This document shows, piece by piece, positions 24,890 to 33,798 of a stretch of 40,638 bases of DNA. Within the stretch, counting starts at the first letter, position 1. Each line of letters starts with the position of its first letter. This DNA is from CAUPWF01 sp036656795 (GTDB lineage Bacteria; Bacillota; Clostridia; Lachnospirales; Lachnospiraceae). Position numbers and translations under genes: made by a program. The stretch is taken from NCBI GenBank assembly GCA_036656795.1, contig JAVXHR010000015.1:1-40638 (forward strand), written 5' to 3'. The notes under the pieces were generated by a model. It was not told the DNA's origin, made no database searches, and was given only the letters and a program-made list of their open reading frames with translations.

Positions 24890-27130
24890 ATGAAAAAATG
24901 TGAATTTGAACAATGGGATGGCTTTTTGGGTAGTGATTGGAAACAAGAGATTAATGTCAAAGCTTTTATTAAACAAAATGTAACTTCTTATGAAGGAAAT
25001 GCTGAATTTTTAGAGGGACCTACCGGCAGGACAAGCAAATTAATGAATAAGTTGACTCAATTACTAAGTGTAGAACAAGGGTTTGGCGGAGTTTTGGATA
25101 TTGATACCCAGGAAGTATCTTCTTTAACGGCTTATCAGCCGGGATACCTTGATAAAGAGGAAGAATTAATTGTAGGATTGCAGACGAATCGTCCACTAAA
25201 AAGAGGTGTAAATCCATTTGGTGGAATTAATATGGCAAGAAAGGCTTGCCAGGCTTATGGATATCGGTTATCGGATAAGATTGAGCAAGAATTTCAATAC
25301 CGTACTACGCATAATGACGGAGTTTTTCGTGTTTATACAGATGAGATGAAAAAAGTCCGTCATGCAGGTATCCTGACAGGGCTTCCAGACGCGTATGGAA
25401 GAGGACGTATTATTGGCGATTACAGAAGAGTTGCATTATATGGCTTGGACGTATTGCTAAAAGAAAAAGAAGAAGACAAAAAAAGAATTGGGGAGGACGG
25501 ATTTGATGTGGAAGAAATTCGTTTATCCGAAGAAGTATTTCAACAAATTCAGTTCCTAAAAAAGATGCAGGAGATGGCATTGATGTATGGGATTGATATC
25601 TCTAAACCGGCTCAAACAGCAAAGGAAGCGATGCAGTGGACTTATTTCGCATATCTTGGTGCAATTAAGGAACAGAATGGAGCGGCAATGTCGTTGGGAA
25701 GAGTGAGCAGTTTCTTAGATATCTATATTCAAAGAGATATGAGTATGGGACTGTTAGATGAACAAGGTGCACAAGAACTAGTTGACCACTTTGTTATGAA
25801 ACTTCGTATGGCAAGACATCTAAGAACACCCGAATATAATGAGTTATTTGGTGGTGACCCTATGTGGATAACAGAAGCACTGGGGGGAATGATGGTGGAA
25901 GGCAAGACACTTGTTACAAAGAATTCATTTCGCTTTTTGAATACACTTTATAACCTAGGAGCAGCACCGGAACCTAATCTGACGGTATTGTGGTCGGATG
26001 CGCTTCCAAAAGGGTTTAAAGATTATTGTGCAAAGGTGTCCATTGATACAGACTCCATTCAATATGAGAATGATGATCTGATGCGACCTATCTATGGAGA
26101 TGATTATGGAATTGCTTGTTGTGTATCTGCAATGCAAATTGGAAAGCAAATGCAATTCTTTGGGGCGAGATGTAATTTGCCAAAACTATTATTACTTGCG
26201 TTAAACGGAGGATATGATACGTATTCTAAGACACAGGCAGGTCCGGAATCCAAGGCATACGAAGGGGAAATTCTAGAGTATGATAAAGTAATGGAGAGCT
26301 TTAACATCTACAAAGAATGGATTTGCAAACTTTATATCAATACATTAAATGTTATTCATTATATGCATGATAAATATGCATACGAAAAAACACAGATGGC
26401 ATTACATGATACCCAGGTCGAACGCTTTATGGCGTGTGGAGTGGCTGGACTTTCAGTACTTGCAGATTCCTTGAGCGCAATCAAATATGCCAAGGTTAAG
26501 CCGCTTCGTGATGAGCAAGGTTATATTGTGGATTTTGAAACCACAGGAGAATTCCCTAAATATGGAAATGATGATGATCGTGTAGATGATCTTGCAAAGA
26601 TGATTTTAGCGTCTGTTTCTTCGGAACTTAAAAAGACAAAGACTTATCGAAATGCAGAACATACATTGTCTGTATTGACCATTACATCTAATGTTATGTA
26701 CGGGAAAAAAACAGGTGCAACACCGGATGGAAGAAAAAAGGGAGAGCCATATGCACCGGGAGCAAATCCAATGCATAATCGAGAAGAACAAGGTGCATTG
26801 GCATCGTTAAATTCCGTTGCAAAATTATCTTATGATGATTGCAGAGATGGCATCTCCAATACATTTTCAATCACACCACAGGCACTTGGGACAAGTGAAG
26901 AAGAACGCATTGATAATTTGGTACAAGTTTTAAATGGTTACTTCTTACAAATGGCACATCATATTAATGTAAATGTATTGAATCGAAAAACGTTAGAAGA
27001 AGCTTATGAGGATCCAACGAAATACCCAAATCTTACCATTCGTGTTTCAGGATATGCTGTTAATTTTCATAAGTTATCAAGGGAACAACAACGGGAAGTC
27101 ATCATGAGAACTTTTCATGAGGCAATGTAA
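24890..27130 (+). CDS. pflB: formate acetyltransferase (pyruvate formate-lyase)
   Basis: A glycyl-radical enzyme that cleaves pyruvate with CoA to acetyl-CoA and formate in anaerobic fermentation. It also supplies formate for 10-formyl-THF. The length of 746 residues is typical. The active-site pair C410-C411 is in GIACCVSAM, and G721 in RVSGYAVNFHKL is the radical site close to the C-terminus. The cysteine pair identifies true PFL rather than diol dehydratase or choline lyase relatives. AGGAGG precedes the start. The activase gene follows directly. Confidence 0.97.
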   Translation: MKKCEFEQWDGFLGSDWKQEINVKAFIKQNVTSYEGNAEFLEGPTGRTSKLMNKLTQLLSVEQGFGGVLDIDTQEVSSLTAYQPGYLDKEEELIVGLQTNRPLKRGVNPFGGINMARKACQAYGYRLSDKIEQEFQYRTTHNDGVFRVYTDEMKKVRHAGILTGLPDAYGRGRIIGDYRRVALYGLDVLLKEKEEDKKRIGEDGFDVEEIRLSEEVFQQIQFLKKMQEMALMYGIDISKPAQTAKEAMQWTYFAYLGAIKEQNGAAMSLGRVSSFLDIYIQRDMSMGLLDEQGAQELVDHFVMKLRMARHLRTPEYNELFGGDPMWITEALGGMMVEGKTLVTKNSFRFLNTLYNLGAAPEPNLTVLWSDALPKGFKDYCAKVSIDTDSIQYENDDLMRPIYGDDYGIACCVSAMQIGKQMQFFGARCNLPKLLLLALNGGYDTYSKTQAGPESKAYEGEILEYDKVMESFNIYKEWICKLYINTLNVIHYMHDKYAYEKTQMALHDTQVERFMACGVAGLSVLADSLSAIKYAKVKPLRDEQGYIVDFETTGEFPKYGNDDDRVDDLAKMILASVSSELKKTKTYRNAEHTLSVLTITSNVMYGKKTGATPDGRKKGEPYAPGANPMHNREEQGALASLNSVAKLSYDDCRDGISNTFSITPQALGTSEEERIDNLVQVLNGYFLQMAHHINVNVLNRKTLEEAYEDPTKYPNLTIRVSGYAVNFHKLSREQQREVIMRTFHEAM

Positions 27131-27131
27131 G

Positions 27132-27872
27132 ATGAAGGGATATATTCATTCTTATCAATCCATGGGCACACTGGACGGACCGGGAGTGAGGTTCTTGGTA
27201 TTCTTACAAGGGTGTCCTCTTCGATGCGGATATTGCCACAATCCAGATACTTGGAATGTAGAAGATTATAAGGAATGTGTTACGCCAGAAGAAGTTCTGA
27301 AAAAAGCACTTAGATATCGTAATTATTTTGGAAATCAAGGGGGAATTACCGTATCAGGTGGTGAAGCACTTCAACAAGCCAAATTCGTAAAAGAATTATT
27401 TCGTTGTTGTAAAGAAGCAGGTATTCACACTTGCTTAGATACAAGTGGTTGTATCGTCAATGAAGAGGTCATAGAGTTATTGAAAGTTACAGATCTAGTT
27501 CTTTTGGACATAAAAATGACAACACCGCAGGAGTATCGGAAACATACAGGGGGCAATATGGACACTGTATGTTCGTTCTTACAATTATTAGAAGAACGAC
27601 AGATTCCTACTTGGATTCGACAGGTGATTGTACCAAATTTTAATGATACAAAAGAAAATGTAGAAAGACTAGAGGAAGTATTGGCTCCAATTACTTGTAT
27701 AAAAAAATTAGAATTTCTTCCCTTTCGAAAATTATGCAAAGAGAAATATATACAGTTAGAGATTCCATTTTTATTTGATGCATATGAAGAGTGTGAGGAA
27801 CATACAATTCAAGTAATGAAAGGTTATTTGTCAAAAAATTATGATGAAAAGAGTATTGACAAAACTTCTTGA
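27132..27872 (+). CDS. pflA: pyruvate formate-lyase activating enzyme
   Basis: A 246-residue radical SAM enzyme that installs the glycyl radical on PflB. The [4Fe-4S] cysteines are C28, C32 and C35 in CPLRCGYC, followed by HNPDTW. GGITVSGGEALQQ and DTSGC are the SAM-binding region. I start at ATG 27132, one base after the pflB stop and nine after GAGG; the in-frame ATG 27117 lies inside pflB. The -35 of the next transcript lies in its last codons. Confidence 0.96.
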   Translation: MKGYIHSYQSMGTLDGPGVRFLVFLQGCPLRCGYCHNPDTWNVEDYKECVTPEEVLKKALRYRNYFGNQGGITVSGGEALQQAKFVKELFRCCKEAGIHTCLDTSGCIVNEEVIELLKVTDLVLLDIKMTTPQEYRKHTGGNMDTVCSFLQLLEERQIPTWIRQVIVPNFNDTKENVERLEEVLAPITCIKKLEFLPFRKLCKEKYIQLEIPFLFDAYEECEEHTIQVMKGYLSKNYDEKSIDKTS

Positions 27873-27884
27873 TTGTATTAAAGT
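27856..27884 (+). promoter_or_regulatory. promoter of the Trp T-box operon
   Basis: Perfect TTGACA (27856-27861) and TAAAGT (27879-27884) with a 17-base spacer. The -35 is inside the end of pflA. Confidence 0.65.
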
Positions 27885-27894
27885 AAAGGAAATA

Positions 27895-28164
27895 AAAACA
27901 AACCGTTGAGAAAGAGTAGTAAGTTGTGGTATGAAGTCAAAGAGAGTGGCAGGTGGTGAGATTGCCATACGGAATTCATAATTGAATGGACTTTCGAGGA
28001 TAACCTGAAATCAGTTGAGAGTAGGCGTTAGCGGGAACCGAACCCGTTATCAATCAGGAGTGTATGTTAGTACATGAGAAAGTGGACATTTGTCAATTTG
28101 AGTGGTACCGCGATAATAAAAACTTATTACCGTCTCAAGCAATAGCTTGAGATGGTATTTTTTT
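27895..28164 (+). promoter_or_regulatory. T-box leader, tryptophan-specific
   Basis: Stem I contains specifier TGAA-TGG-A with TGG (Trp) at 27987-27989. The T-box core TGGTACCGCG is at 28103-28112 and the terminator is 12 bp (28129-28140 with 28145-28156, one G-U), then A and TTTTTTT. A TGG specifier has only one meaning, so this leader identifies the downstream importer as tryptophan-regulated. Confidence 0.92.
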
Positions 28165-28178
28165 ATTTCTCAACTATT

Positions 28179-28211
28179 GGAAACTAACAGGAAACTAACA
28201 GGAAACCAATA
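28179..28211 (+). repeat. three tandem 11-base repeats inside a short inverted repeat
   Basis: GGAAACTAACA occurs at 28179-28189 and 28190-28200, and as GGAAACCAATA at 28201-28211. CTATTGG (28174-28180) and CCAATAG (28206-28212) bracket the array and could close a stem around it. It lies between the T-box terminator and the first importer gene. Confidence 0.7.
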
Positions 28212-28235
28212 GGCAAATAAAAAAGGAGGTCAATT

Positions 28236-29249
28236 ATGAATAACAAAAAAATGATGACAGTAGCAATTGGAATGGTAATGGTAATGGCAGCAATCACAGC
28301 ATGTGGAACAAAAAAGGAAGAGGGAAGTAAATCCTCGTATACCGTTGGAATCAACCAATTTGCAGAACATGGTTCTTTGGACAATTGTAGAAAAGGATTT
28401 ATAGAGGGGCTAAAAGAAGCCGGAATTGAAGAGGGGAAGAATTTAAAAGTAGAATATAATAACGCGGCCGCCGATATGGGAACTGCTTCTCAAATTAGTA
28501 GTAGTTTTGCAGCAGACAAAGTGGACCTTATCTGTGGAATTGCAACACCAAGTGCACAAACAGCTTATAATTCAGCAATGGACGCAGGAATTCCGGTAAT
28601 ATATACAGCGGTTACAGATCCGGTTGCGGCAGAATTGGCAAAAGAAGATGGAACGTCTGTTGGAGAAATTACGGGTACTAGTGATAAATTGCCAATCGAG
28701 GCTCAATTAAAGATGATACGTAAGATATTGCCGGAAGCTAAGACTATCGGGATTATGTATACAACAAGTGAGGCGAATTCGGTATCAGCAATTGCAGAAT
28801 ATGAAGCAAGAGTTGCAGAGTTTGGGTTTAAACTGGAAACGGTGGGAATCTCCACAACAGCAGATGTTTCACTTGCTGCAGATGATTTGTTGGAGAAAGT
28901 AGATTGTATTACAAATTTAACGGATAATACAGTAGTAAGCTCGTTGCCAACCATTATAGAAAAAGCAAATGCAAAAAAAATACCGATTTTTGGAAGTGAG
29001 ATAGAACAAGTTAAAATCGGGTGTCTTGCAGCAGAAGGTCTTGACTATATTGCATTAGGAAAGCAAACAGGAAAGATGGCAGCTGAAATACTAAAAGGCG
29101 AAAAAAAAGCTTCGGAGATGAAATTTGAACTGATTACAGAAAGTGGCTCTTATGTAAATACGGCAGTGGCGGAGTTATTGGGAATAAAATTCTCGGAAGA
29201 AGTTACTAGCAACGCGGTTGAGACATTCAATACAATTGAACATAAATAA
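28236..29249 (+). CDS. trpX: ABC transporter substrate-binding lipoprotein (probable tryptophan)
   Basis: A 337-residue lipoprotein of the ABC_sub_bind (YckB/TrpX) family. The signal peptide ends in the lipobox ITAC with C23 as the lipidated residue. The mature protein has two alpha/beta lobes: YTVGINQFAEHGSLDNCRKG opens the first, and GIMYTTSEANSV lies at the second-lobe boundary. AAAGGAGGT precedes the start. The tryptophan assignment rests on the TGG T-box upstream; homologues elsewhere also bind Tyr or other ligands. Confidence 0.9.
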   Translation: MNNKKMMTVAIGMVMVMAAITACGTKKEEGSKSSYTVGINQFAEHGSLDNCRKGFIEGLKEAGIEEGKNLKVEYNNAAADMGTASQISSSFAADKVDLICGIATPSAQTAYNSAMDAGIPVIYTAVTDPVAAELAKEDGTSVGEITGTSDKLPIEAQLKMIRKILPEAKTIGIMYTTSEANSVSAIAEYEARVAEFGFKLETVGISTTADVSLAADDLLEKVDCITNLTDNTVVSSLPTIIEKANAKKIPIFGSEIEQVKIGCLAAEGLDYIALGKQTGKMAAEILKGEKKASEMKFELITESGSYVNTAVAELLGIKFSEEVTSNAVETFNTIEHK

Positions 29250-29296
29250 AACTTGTATATAAAAATAAAAAGATAGAAAGAAGAAAGGACATTCCT

Positions 29297-30184
29297 ATGG
29301 ATTTCATGATTACAATTATAGAACAAGGTCTGATATATGGAATATTAGCATTGGGGGTCTATATTACTTATAAGATATTGGATTTCCCAGATCTGACAGT
29401 AGATGGGAGCTTTCCATTGGGCGCTGCGGTAACAGCCATGCTCATTACAAAAGGAATCAATCCGTATCTGACGTTGCCGATATCCTTTGCAATAGGTGTA
29501 CTGGCAGGAATCTGTACCGGAATTATACATGTGAAGTTTAAGGTAAGAGATTTATTGTCTGGGATTATTATGATGACTGCATTGTGGACGATTAATCTAC
29601 GGATTGCGGGAACGGCAAATGTACCACTTTTTTCTCAAGAGACTATTTTTAAAAATAAGGCATTGTTGTCCCATATACCGGTGGGTATCAGTAAATATAT
29701 GACATTAATCATCATTTTATTGTTGGCACTTTTGGCAAAGGTATTACTAGATGCATATCTAAAGACAAAATCGGGATTTTTACTTCGTGCTGTAGGGGAT
29801 AATGATAAATTAGTTACTCTATTGGCAAAAGATCAAGGAAATGTAAAAATCTTAGGGCTGGCACTTGCAAATGGATTAGTTGCTATGGCAGGCTGTGTGT
29901 TTTGTCAGGAACAAAGGGTGTTTGAGATCTCAAGTGGTACAGGGGCAATTGTAATTGGTCTTGCCAGTGTAATTATTGGAACAAGTATCTTTAAGAATCT
30001 AACATTTGTAAAGGCAACTACAGCAGTATTAATTGGTTCGATTATCTATAAAGCTTGCGTTGCAATTGCATTACGTAGTTTTGAGCCACAGGATATGAAA
30101 TTGATTACAGCAGTACTATTTCTAATCATTTTGGTGATAAGCCAGAATAGAAAGAAGAAGGTGAAAAGAACATGCTCGAACTAA
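29297..30184 (+). CDS. trpY: ABC transporter permease (probable tryptophan)
   Basis: A 295-residue membrane protein with about eight hydrophobic segments. It resembles the branched-chain/ribose permease family that pairs with ABC_sub_bind proteins. The conserved block GFLLRAVGDNDKLVTLLAKDQG is the coupling region facing the ATPase, and the motif LDFPDLTVDGSFPLGAA is typical at the N-terminus. AAAGGA precedes the start. It overlaps the ATPase gene by 13 bases. Confidence 0.9.
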   Translation: MDFMITIIEQGLIYGILALGVYITYKILDFPDLTVDGSFPLGAAVTAMLITKGINPYLTLPISFAIGVLAGICTGIIHVKFKVRDLLSGIIMMTALWTINLRIAGTANVPLFSQETIFKNKALLSHIPVGISKYMTLIIILLLALLAKVLLDAYLKTKSGFLLRAVGDNDKLVTLLAKDQGNVKILGLALANGLVAMAGCVFCQEQRVFEISSGTGAIVIGLASVIIGTSIFKNLTFVKATTAVLIGSIIYKACVAIALRSFEPQDMKLITAVLFLIILVISQNRKKKVKRTCSN

Positions 30185-30945
30185 AGAACATTCATAAATA
30201 TTATAATCCGGGTACTGTAAATGAAATGTGTCTTTTTCAGAAATTCAATCTTACTGTTGAACAAGGAGATTTTGTATCTGTTGTAGGTAGCAATGGATCA
30301 GGGAAGACGTCTATGCTTAATATTATCTGTGGAAGTATCCCAATTGAAGCTGGAAGTATCCTAATTCAAGGGGAAGATATAACTCAAGAAAAGGAATATA
30401 AAAGAAATGAAAAGATTGGACGCGTATATCAAAATCCTGCGTTGGGCACCTGTCCAACAATGACTATTTTGGAAAATATGTCGCTTGCAGACAATAAAGG
30501 AAAGATGTATGGTCTTGGAAGAGGAAGTAATAAAGCAAAATTAAATAATTATAAAGAACTTTTAAGTCAATTAAATCTTGGGCTAGAAGATAAGATGGAT
30601 ACAAAAGTGGGTGCATTATCCGGAGGCCAGCGACAGGCTATGGCATTATTAATGACGACGATGACACCTATTGAATTTTTAATCTTAGATGAACATACAG
30701 CAGCATTAGATCCGAAGACAGCAGACATTATTATGCAATTAACGGATAAAATCGTAAAAGAAAAAAAATTAACAGCAATTATGGTGACACATAATCTTAG
30801 ATATGCGGTAGAGTACGGAAATCGATTACTTATGATGCATCAAGGAGAAGCTATCTTAGATAAGTCAAAGGAAGAAAAAGAAAAGGTATCCGTAGAAGAT
30901 TTACTTCGTCTTTTTAATGAGATTAGTATTGAATGTGGAAATTAA
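30172..30945 (+). CDS. trpZ: ABC transporter ATP-binding protein (probable tryptophan)
   Basis: A 257-residue ATPase powering the importer. The Walker A motif is GSNGSGKT (39-46), the signature LSGGQRQAM and the Walker B region FLILDEHTAALD. The Pro usual after the catalytic Glu is His here, as is common in this subfamily. The switch histidine lies in MVTHN. It starts inside trpY and is followed by a strong terminator, so the operon contains exactly three genes. Confidence 0.93.
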   Translation: MLELKNIHKYYNPGTVNEMCLFQKFNLTVEQGDFVSVVGSNGSGKTSMLNIICGSIPIEAGSILIQGEDITQEKEYKRNEKIGRVYQNPALGTCPTMTILENMSLADNKGKMYGLGRGSNKAKLNNYKELLSQLNLGLEDKMDTKVGALSGGQRQAMALLMTTMTPIEFLILDEHTAALDPKTADIIMQLTDKIVKEKKLTAIMVTHNLRYAVEYGNRLLMMHQGEAILDKSKEEKEKVSVEDLLRLFNEISIECGN

Positions 30946-30967
30946 TATTACAATTAGTGAAGGTACT

Positions 30968-31004
30968 AAAATAAGGAATGTTGAATAACATTCCTTATTT
31001 TAAT
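30968..31004 (+). terminator. terminator of the tryptophan importer operon
   Basis: A perfect 15-bp inverted repeat (30968-30982 with 30987-31001) has a GAAT loop and a TTTT end. Confidence 0.85.
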
Positions 31005-31066
31005 TATCAACAAAATTATTGGAAAAAAAGATAAAAATCTTTGTGTATTTTTCTAAAAGATCAAGA

Positions 31067-31095
31067 TTGACGCTCTTGGAAAGAAGTGATAATAT
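31067..31095 (+). promoter_or_regulatory. promoter of nrdD
   Basis: TTGACG (31067-31072) and TAATAT (31090-31095) with a 17-base spacer. Confidence 0.65.
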
Positions 31096-31104
31096 TATAT
31101 AGAA

Positions 31105-31150
31105 ACACATGATATAGTCAAAAACAAATGACAATATACTAAATATAGAG
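31105..31150 (+). promoter_or_regulatory. tandem NrdR-box-like operator
   Basis: ACACATGATATAGTC (31105-31119) and ATACTAAATATAGAG (31136-31150) each match about 12 of 15 positions of the NrdR box (ACACWATATATWGTG). Their starts are 31 bases apart, three helical turns, as expected for paired NrdR sites. They begin 10 bases after the -10, fitting repression of nrdD. nrdR itself is not in the window. Confidence 0.6.
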
Positions 31151-31177
31151 GTTCTAAATGGAAAAGAGGTAATGTAT

Positions 31178-33298
31178 ATGATATATGTTGTGAAAAAAGA
31201 TGGTACCCAAGAAGAATTCAATGTGCAAAAAGTAGTAGTTGCGGTTAATAAATCAGCCTATCGGGCGTTGATTAAATTTAGCGAAGAAGAATTGGAATTT
31301 ATATGTAAGTTTGTAGAAGAAAAAGTACAATCAATGAACATCTCAAAGATACCAATTGCAGAGATGCACAATGTGGTGGAAGGAGCATTAGAAAAGGTGA
31401 ATCCAATGGTGGCAAAGAGCTATCGGGATTATCGAAATTACAAGCAGGATTTTGTGCAAATGTTAGATGAAGTATATAAAAAGAGTCAATCAATTATGTA
31501 TATAGGGGATAAAGAGAACAGTAATACAGACAGTGCATTGGTGTCAACGAAGAGAAGCTTGATATTTAATCAATTGAATAAAGAACTTTATCAGAAATTT
31601 TTCCTAACGACGGAAGAAATCCAGGCATGCCGAGATGGATATATTTATATTCATGATATGTCTGCCAGACGAGACACTATGAATTGTTGTTTGTTTGATG
31701 TACAAAATGTGCTATCTGGTGGGTTTGAAATGGGGAATCTATGGTATAACGAGCCAAAGACATTAGACACGGCATTTGATGTTATTGGAGATATTGTGCT
31801 GAGTGCTGCTAGTCAGCAATATGGTGGCTTTACCGTCCCAAGTGTAGACCTTATCTTAGAACCATTTGCAGAAAAATCATATGAAAAATTTGTGAATAAA
31901 TATATTGAACTTGGAATTTCAAAAGAAAAAGCAGAAGAAGTTGCGTGGTCAGATTTATGTAAAGAGATGGAACAGGGATTTCAGGGGTGGGAGTATAAGT
32001 TTAATTCCGTATCTTCCAGTCGTGGAGATTATCCATTTATTACGGTAACGTCAGGCACCGGAACGGGCCGGTTTGCAAAGCTTGCTACCATCAAGATGTT
32101 AGATGTAAGACGTATGGGACAAGGAAAATCAGAACATAAGAAACCAGTATTATTTCCTAAAATTGTATTTTTATATGATGAGGAACTGCATGGACAGGGA
32201 AAACCATTGGAAGATGTCTTTGAAGCTGGGATTGCATGCTCTCAAAAGACGATGTACCCAGACTGGTTAAGCCTTACAGGAAAGGGATATATTTCCAGTA
32301 TGTATAAACAATATGGAAAGATTATCAGCCCCATGGGGTGCAGGGCATTCCTGTCACCATGGTATGAAAAAGGTGGCATGAATCCCAAAGATGAAACAGA
32401 TGTCCCTGTCTTTGTTGGACGTTTTAATATTGGCGCTGTAAGCTTACATCTTCCGATGATTTATGCAAAAGCAAAGCAGGAGAGTAAAGATTTCTATGAA
32501 GTCTTAGATTATTATCTGAATCTGATTCGACAATTGCATATCCGCACCTACGAATATCTGGGCGAGATGAAAGCATCAACAAATCCATTGGCATATTGCG
32601 AGGGTGGATTCTATGGTGGACATCTTGGACTTCATGATAAGATTAAGCCATTGTTAAGAGCAGCAACCGCATCATTTGGTATTACTGCGTTTAATGAATT
32701 ACAACAATTACACAATAAGAAATCATTGGCTGAAGATGGCCAATTTGCAATTAAGACATTGGAATATATTAATAAAAAGATAAATGAATTTAAAGAAGAA
32801 GATGGAAACTTGTATGCAATCTATGCAACGCCGGCAGAAAACCTTTGTGGCTTACAGGTTCAGCAATTTCGTAAAAAATATGGAATCATAGAAAATGTTT
32901 CTGATCGTGAGTATGTAAGTAATGGATTTCATTGCCACGTAACAGAAGAAATTACACCTATTGAAAAACAAGATTTAGAATATCGGTTTTGGGAATTGAG
33001 TAATGGAGGGAAGATACAATATGTAAAATATCCTATTAACTATAATATAGAAGCGATTAAATCCCTTATTCGCCGTGCAATGGCAATGGGCCTTTATGAG
33101 GGAGTGAATCTCTCTCTGGCTTATTGTGATGATTGTGGACATGAAGAACTTGCAATGGATGTATGTCCGGTATGTGGCAGTACCAATTTAACAAAGATTG
33201 ATCGTATGAATGGGTATCTTTCTTACTCTAGAGTTAAGGGAGATACACGCTTGAATGATGCAAAGATGGCAGAGATAGCAGAAAGGAAAAGTATGTAA
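31178..33298 (+). CDS. nrdD: anaerobic ribonucleoside-triphosphate reductase
   Basis: Class III reductase that makes dNTPs from NTPs without oxygen. The 706-residue protein begins with an ATP-cone regulatory domain (about 1-95) that sets activity. The catalytic barrel follows. The C-terminus carries the zinc ligands CDDCGHEELAMDVCPVCG and the radical glycine in RMNGYLSYSR. I start at ATG 31178, seven bases after GAGGT; ATG 31172 is too close to it. The nrdG start overlaps the stop by one base. Confidence 0.96.
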   Translation: MIYVVKKDGTQEEFNVQKVVVAVNKSAYRALIKFSEEELEFICKFVEEKVQSMNISKIPIAEMHNVVEGALEKVNPMVAKSYRDYRNYKQDFVQMLDEVYKKSQSIMYIGDKENSNTDSALVSTKRSLIFNQLNKELYQKFFLTTEEIQACRDGYIYIHDMSARRDTMNCCLFDVQNVLSGGFEMGNLWYNEPKTLDTAFDVIGDIVLSAASQQYGGFTVPSVDLILEPFAEKSYEKFVNKYIELGISKEKAEEVAWSDLCKEMEQGFQGWEYKFNSVSSSRGDYPFITVTSGTGTGRFAKLATIKMLDVRRMGQGKSEHKKPVLFPKIVFLYDEELHGQGKPLEDVFEAGIACSQKTMYPDWLSLTGKGYISSMYKQYGKIISPMGCRAFLSPWYEKGGMNPKDETDVPVFVGRFNIGAVSLHLPMIYAKAKQESKDFYEVLDYYLNLIRQLHIRTYEYLGEMKASTNPLAYCEGGFYGGHLGLHDKIKPLLRAATASFGITAFNELQQLHNKKSLAEDGQFAIKTLEYINKKINEFKEEDGNLYAIYATPAENLCGLQVQQFRKKYGIIENVSDREYVSNGFHCHVTEEITPIEKQDLEYRFWELSNGGKIQYVKYPINYNIEAIKSLIRRAMAMGLYEGVNLSLAYCDDCGHEELAMDVCPVCGSTNLTKIDRMNGYLSYSRVKGDTRLNDAKMAEIAERKSM

Positions 33299-33798
33299 TG
33301 CGATATCACAATATAACAAAAGACGATATGCTTAATGGAGATGGACTGCGAGTAGTGCTATGGGTATCGGGTTGTACGCATTGTTGTAAAGAGTGTCATA
33401 ATCCGATTACATGGGATCCAAATGGTGGATTAGACTTTACAGAGGATGTAAAACAAGAGCTCTTTAATGAATTGAAAAAAGATTATATTAGTGGAATTAC
33501 ATTTAGTGGAGGGGACCCACTGCATGGAAATAATGTCCTTGAGATTACAGAAATTGCACAAGAGATACGACAGCGATTCCCCACAAAGACGATATGGCTT
33601 TATACAGGGTCTTTATGGGAGACGGTGAAAGAGATGGAGATTGCACAGTATATTGATGTGCTTGTAGATGGAGAATTTGAACGAGACTTATATGATGCGA
33701 ATCTACATTGGAAAGGGAGCGCAAATCAACGTGTGATTCAAGTCCCGATTAGCTTAGAAAAAGGAGAAATCTATGAAAAGAATTGCAAAATTTTATAA
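33298..33798 (+). CDS. nrdG: anaerobic ribonucleotide reductase activating protein
   Basis: A 166-residue radical SAM activase that forms the glycyl radical on NrdD. The [4Fe-4S] ligands are C26, C30 and C33 in CTHCCKEC, followed by HNPITW. ITFSGGDPL is the SAM-binding segment. It is translationally coupled to nrdD (TAATG) and overlaps the following dUTPase-like gene by 26 bases. Confidence 0.96.
   Translation: MRYHNITKDDMLNGDGLRVVLWVSGCTHCCKECHNPITWDPNGGLDFTEDVKQELFNELKKDYISGITFSGGDPLHGNNVLEITEIAQEIRQRFPTKTIWLYTGSLWETVKEMEIAQYIDVLVDGEFERDLYDANLHWKGSANQRVIQVPISLEKGEIYEKNCKIL

Noticed and set aside
28174..28212. CRISPR-like array
   Set aside because: Units are 11 bases without spacers and there are no cas genes; this is a tandem repeat.
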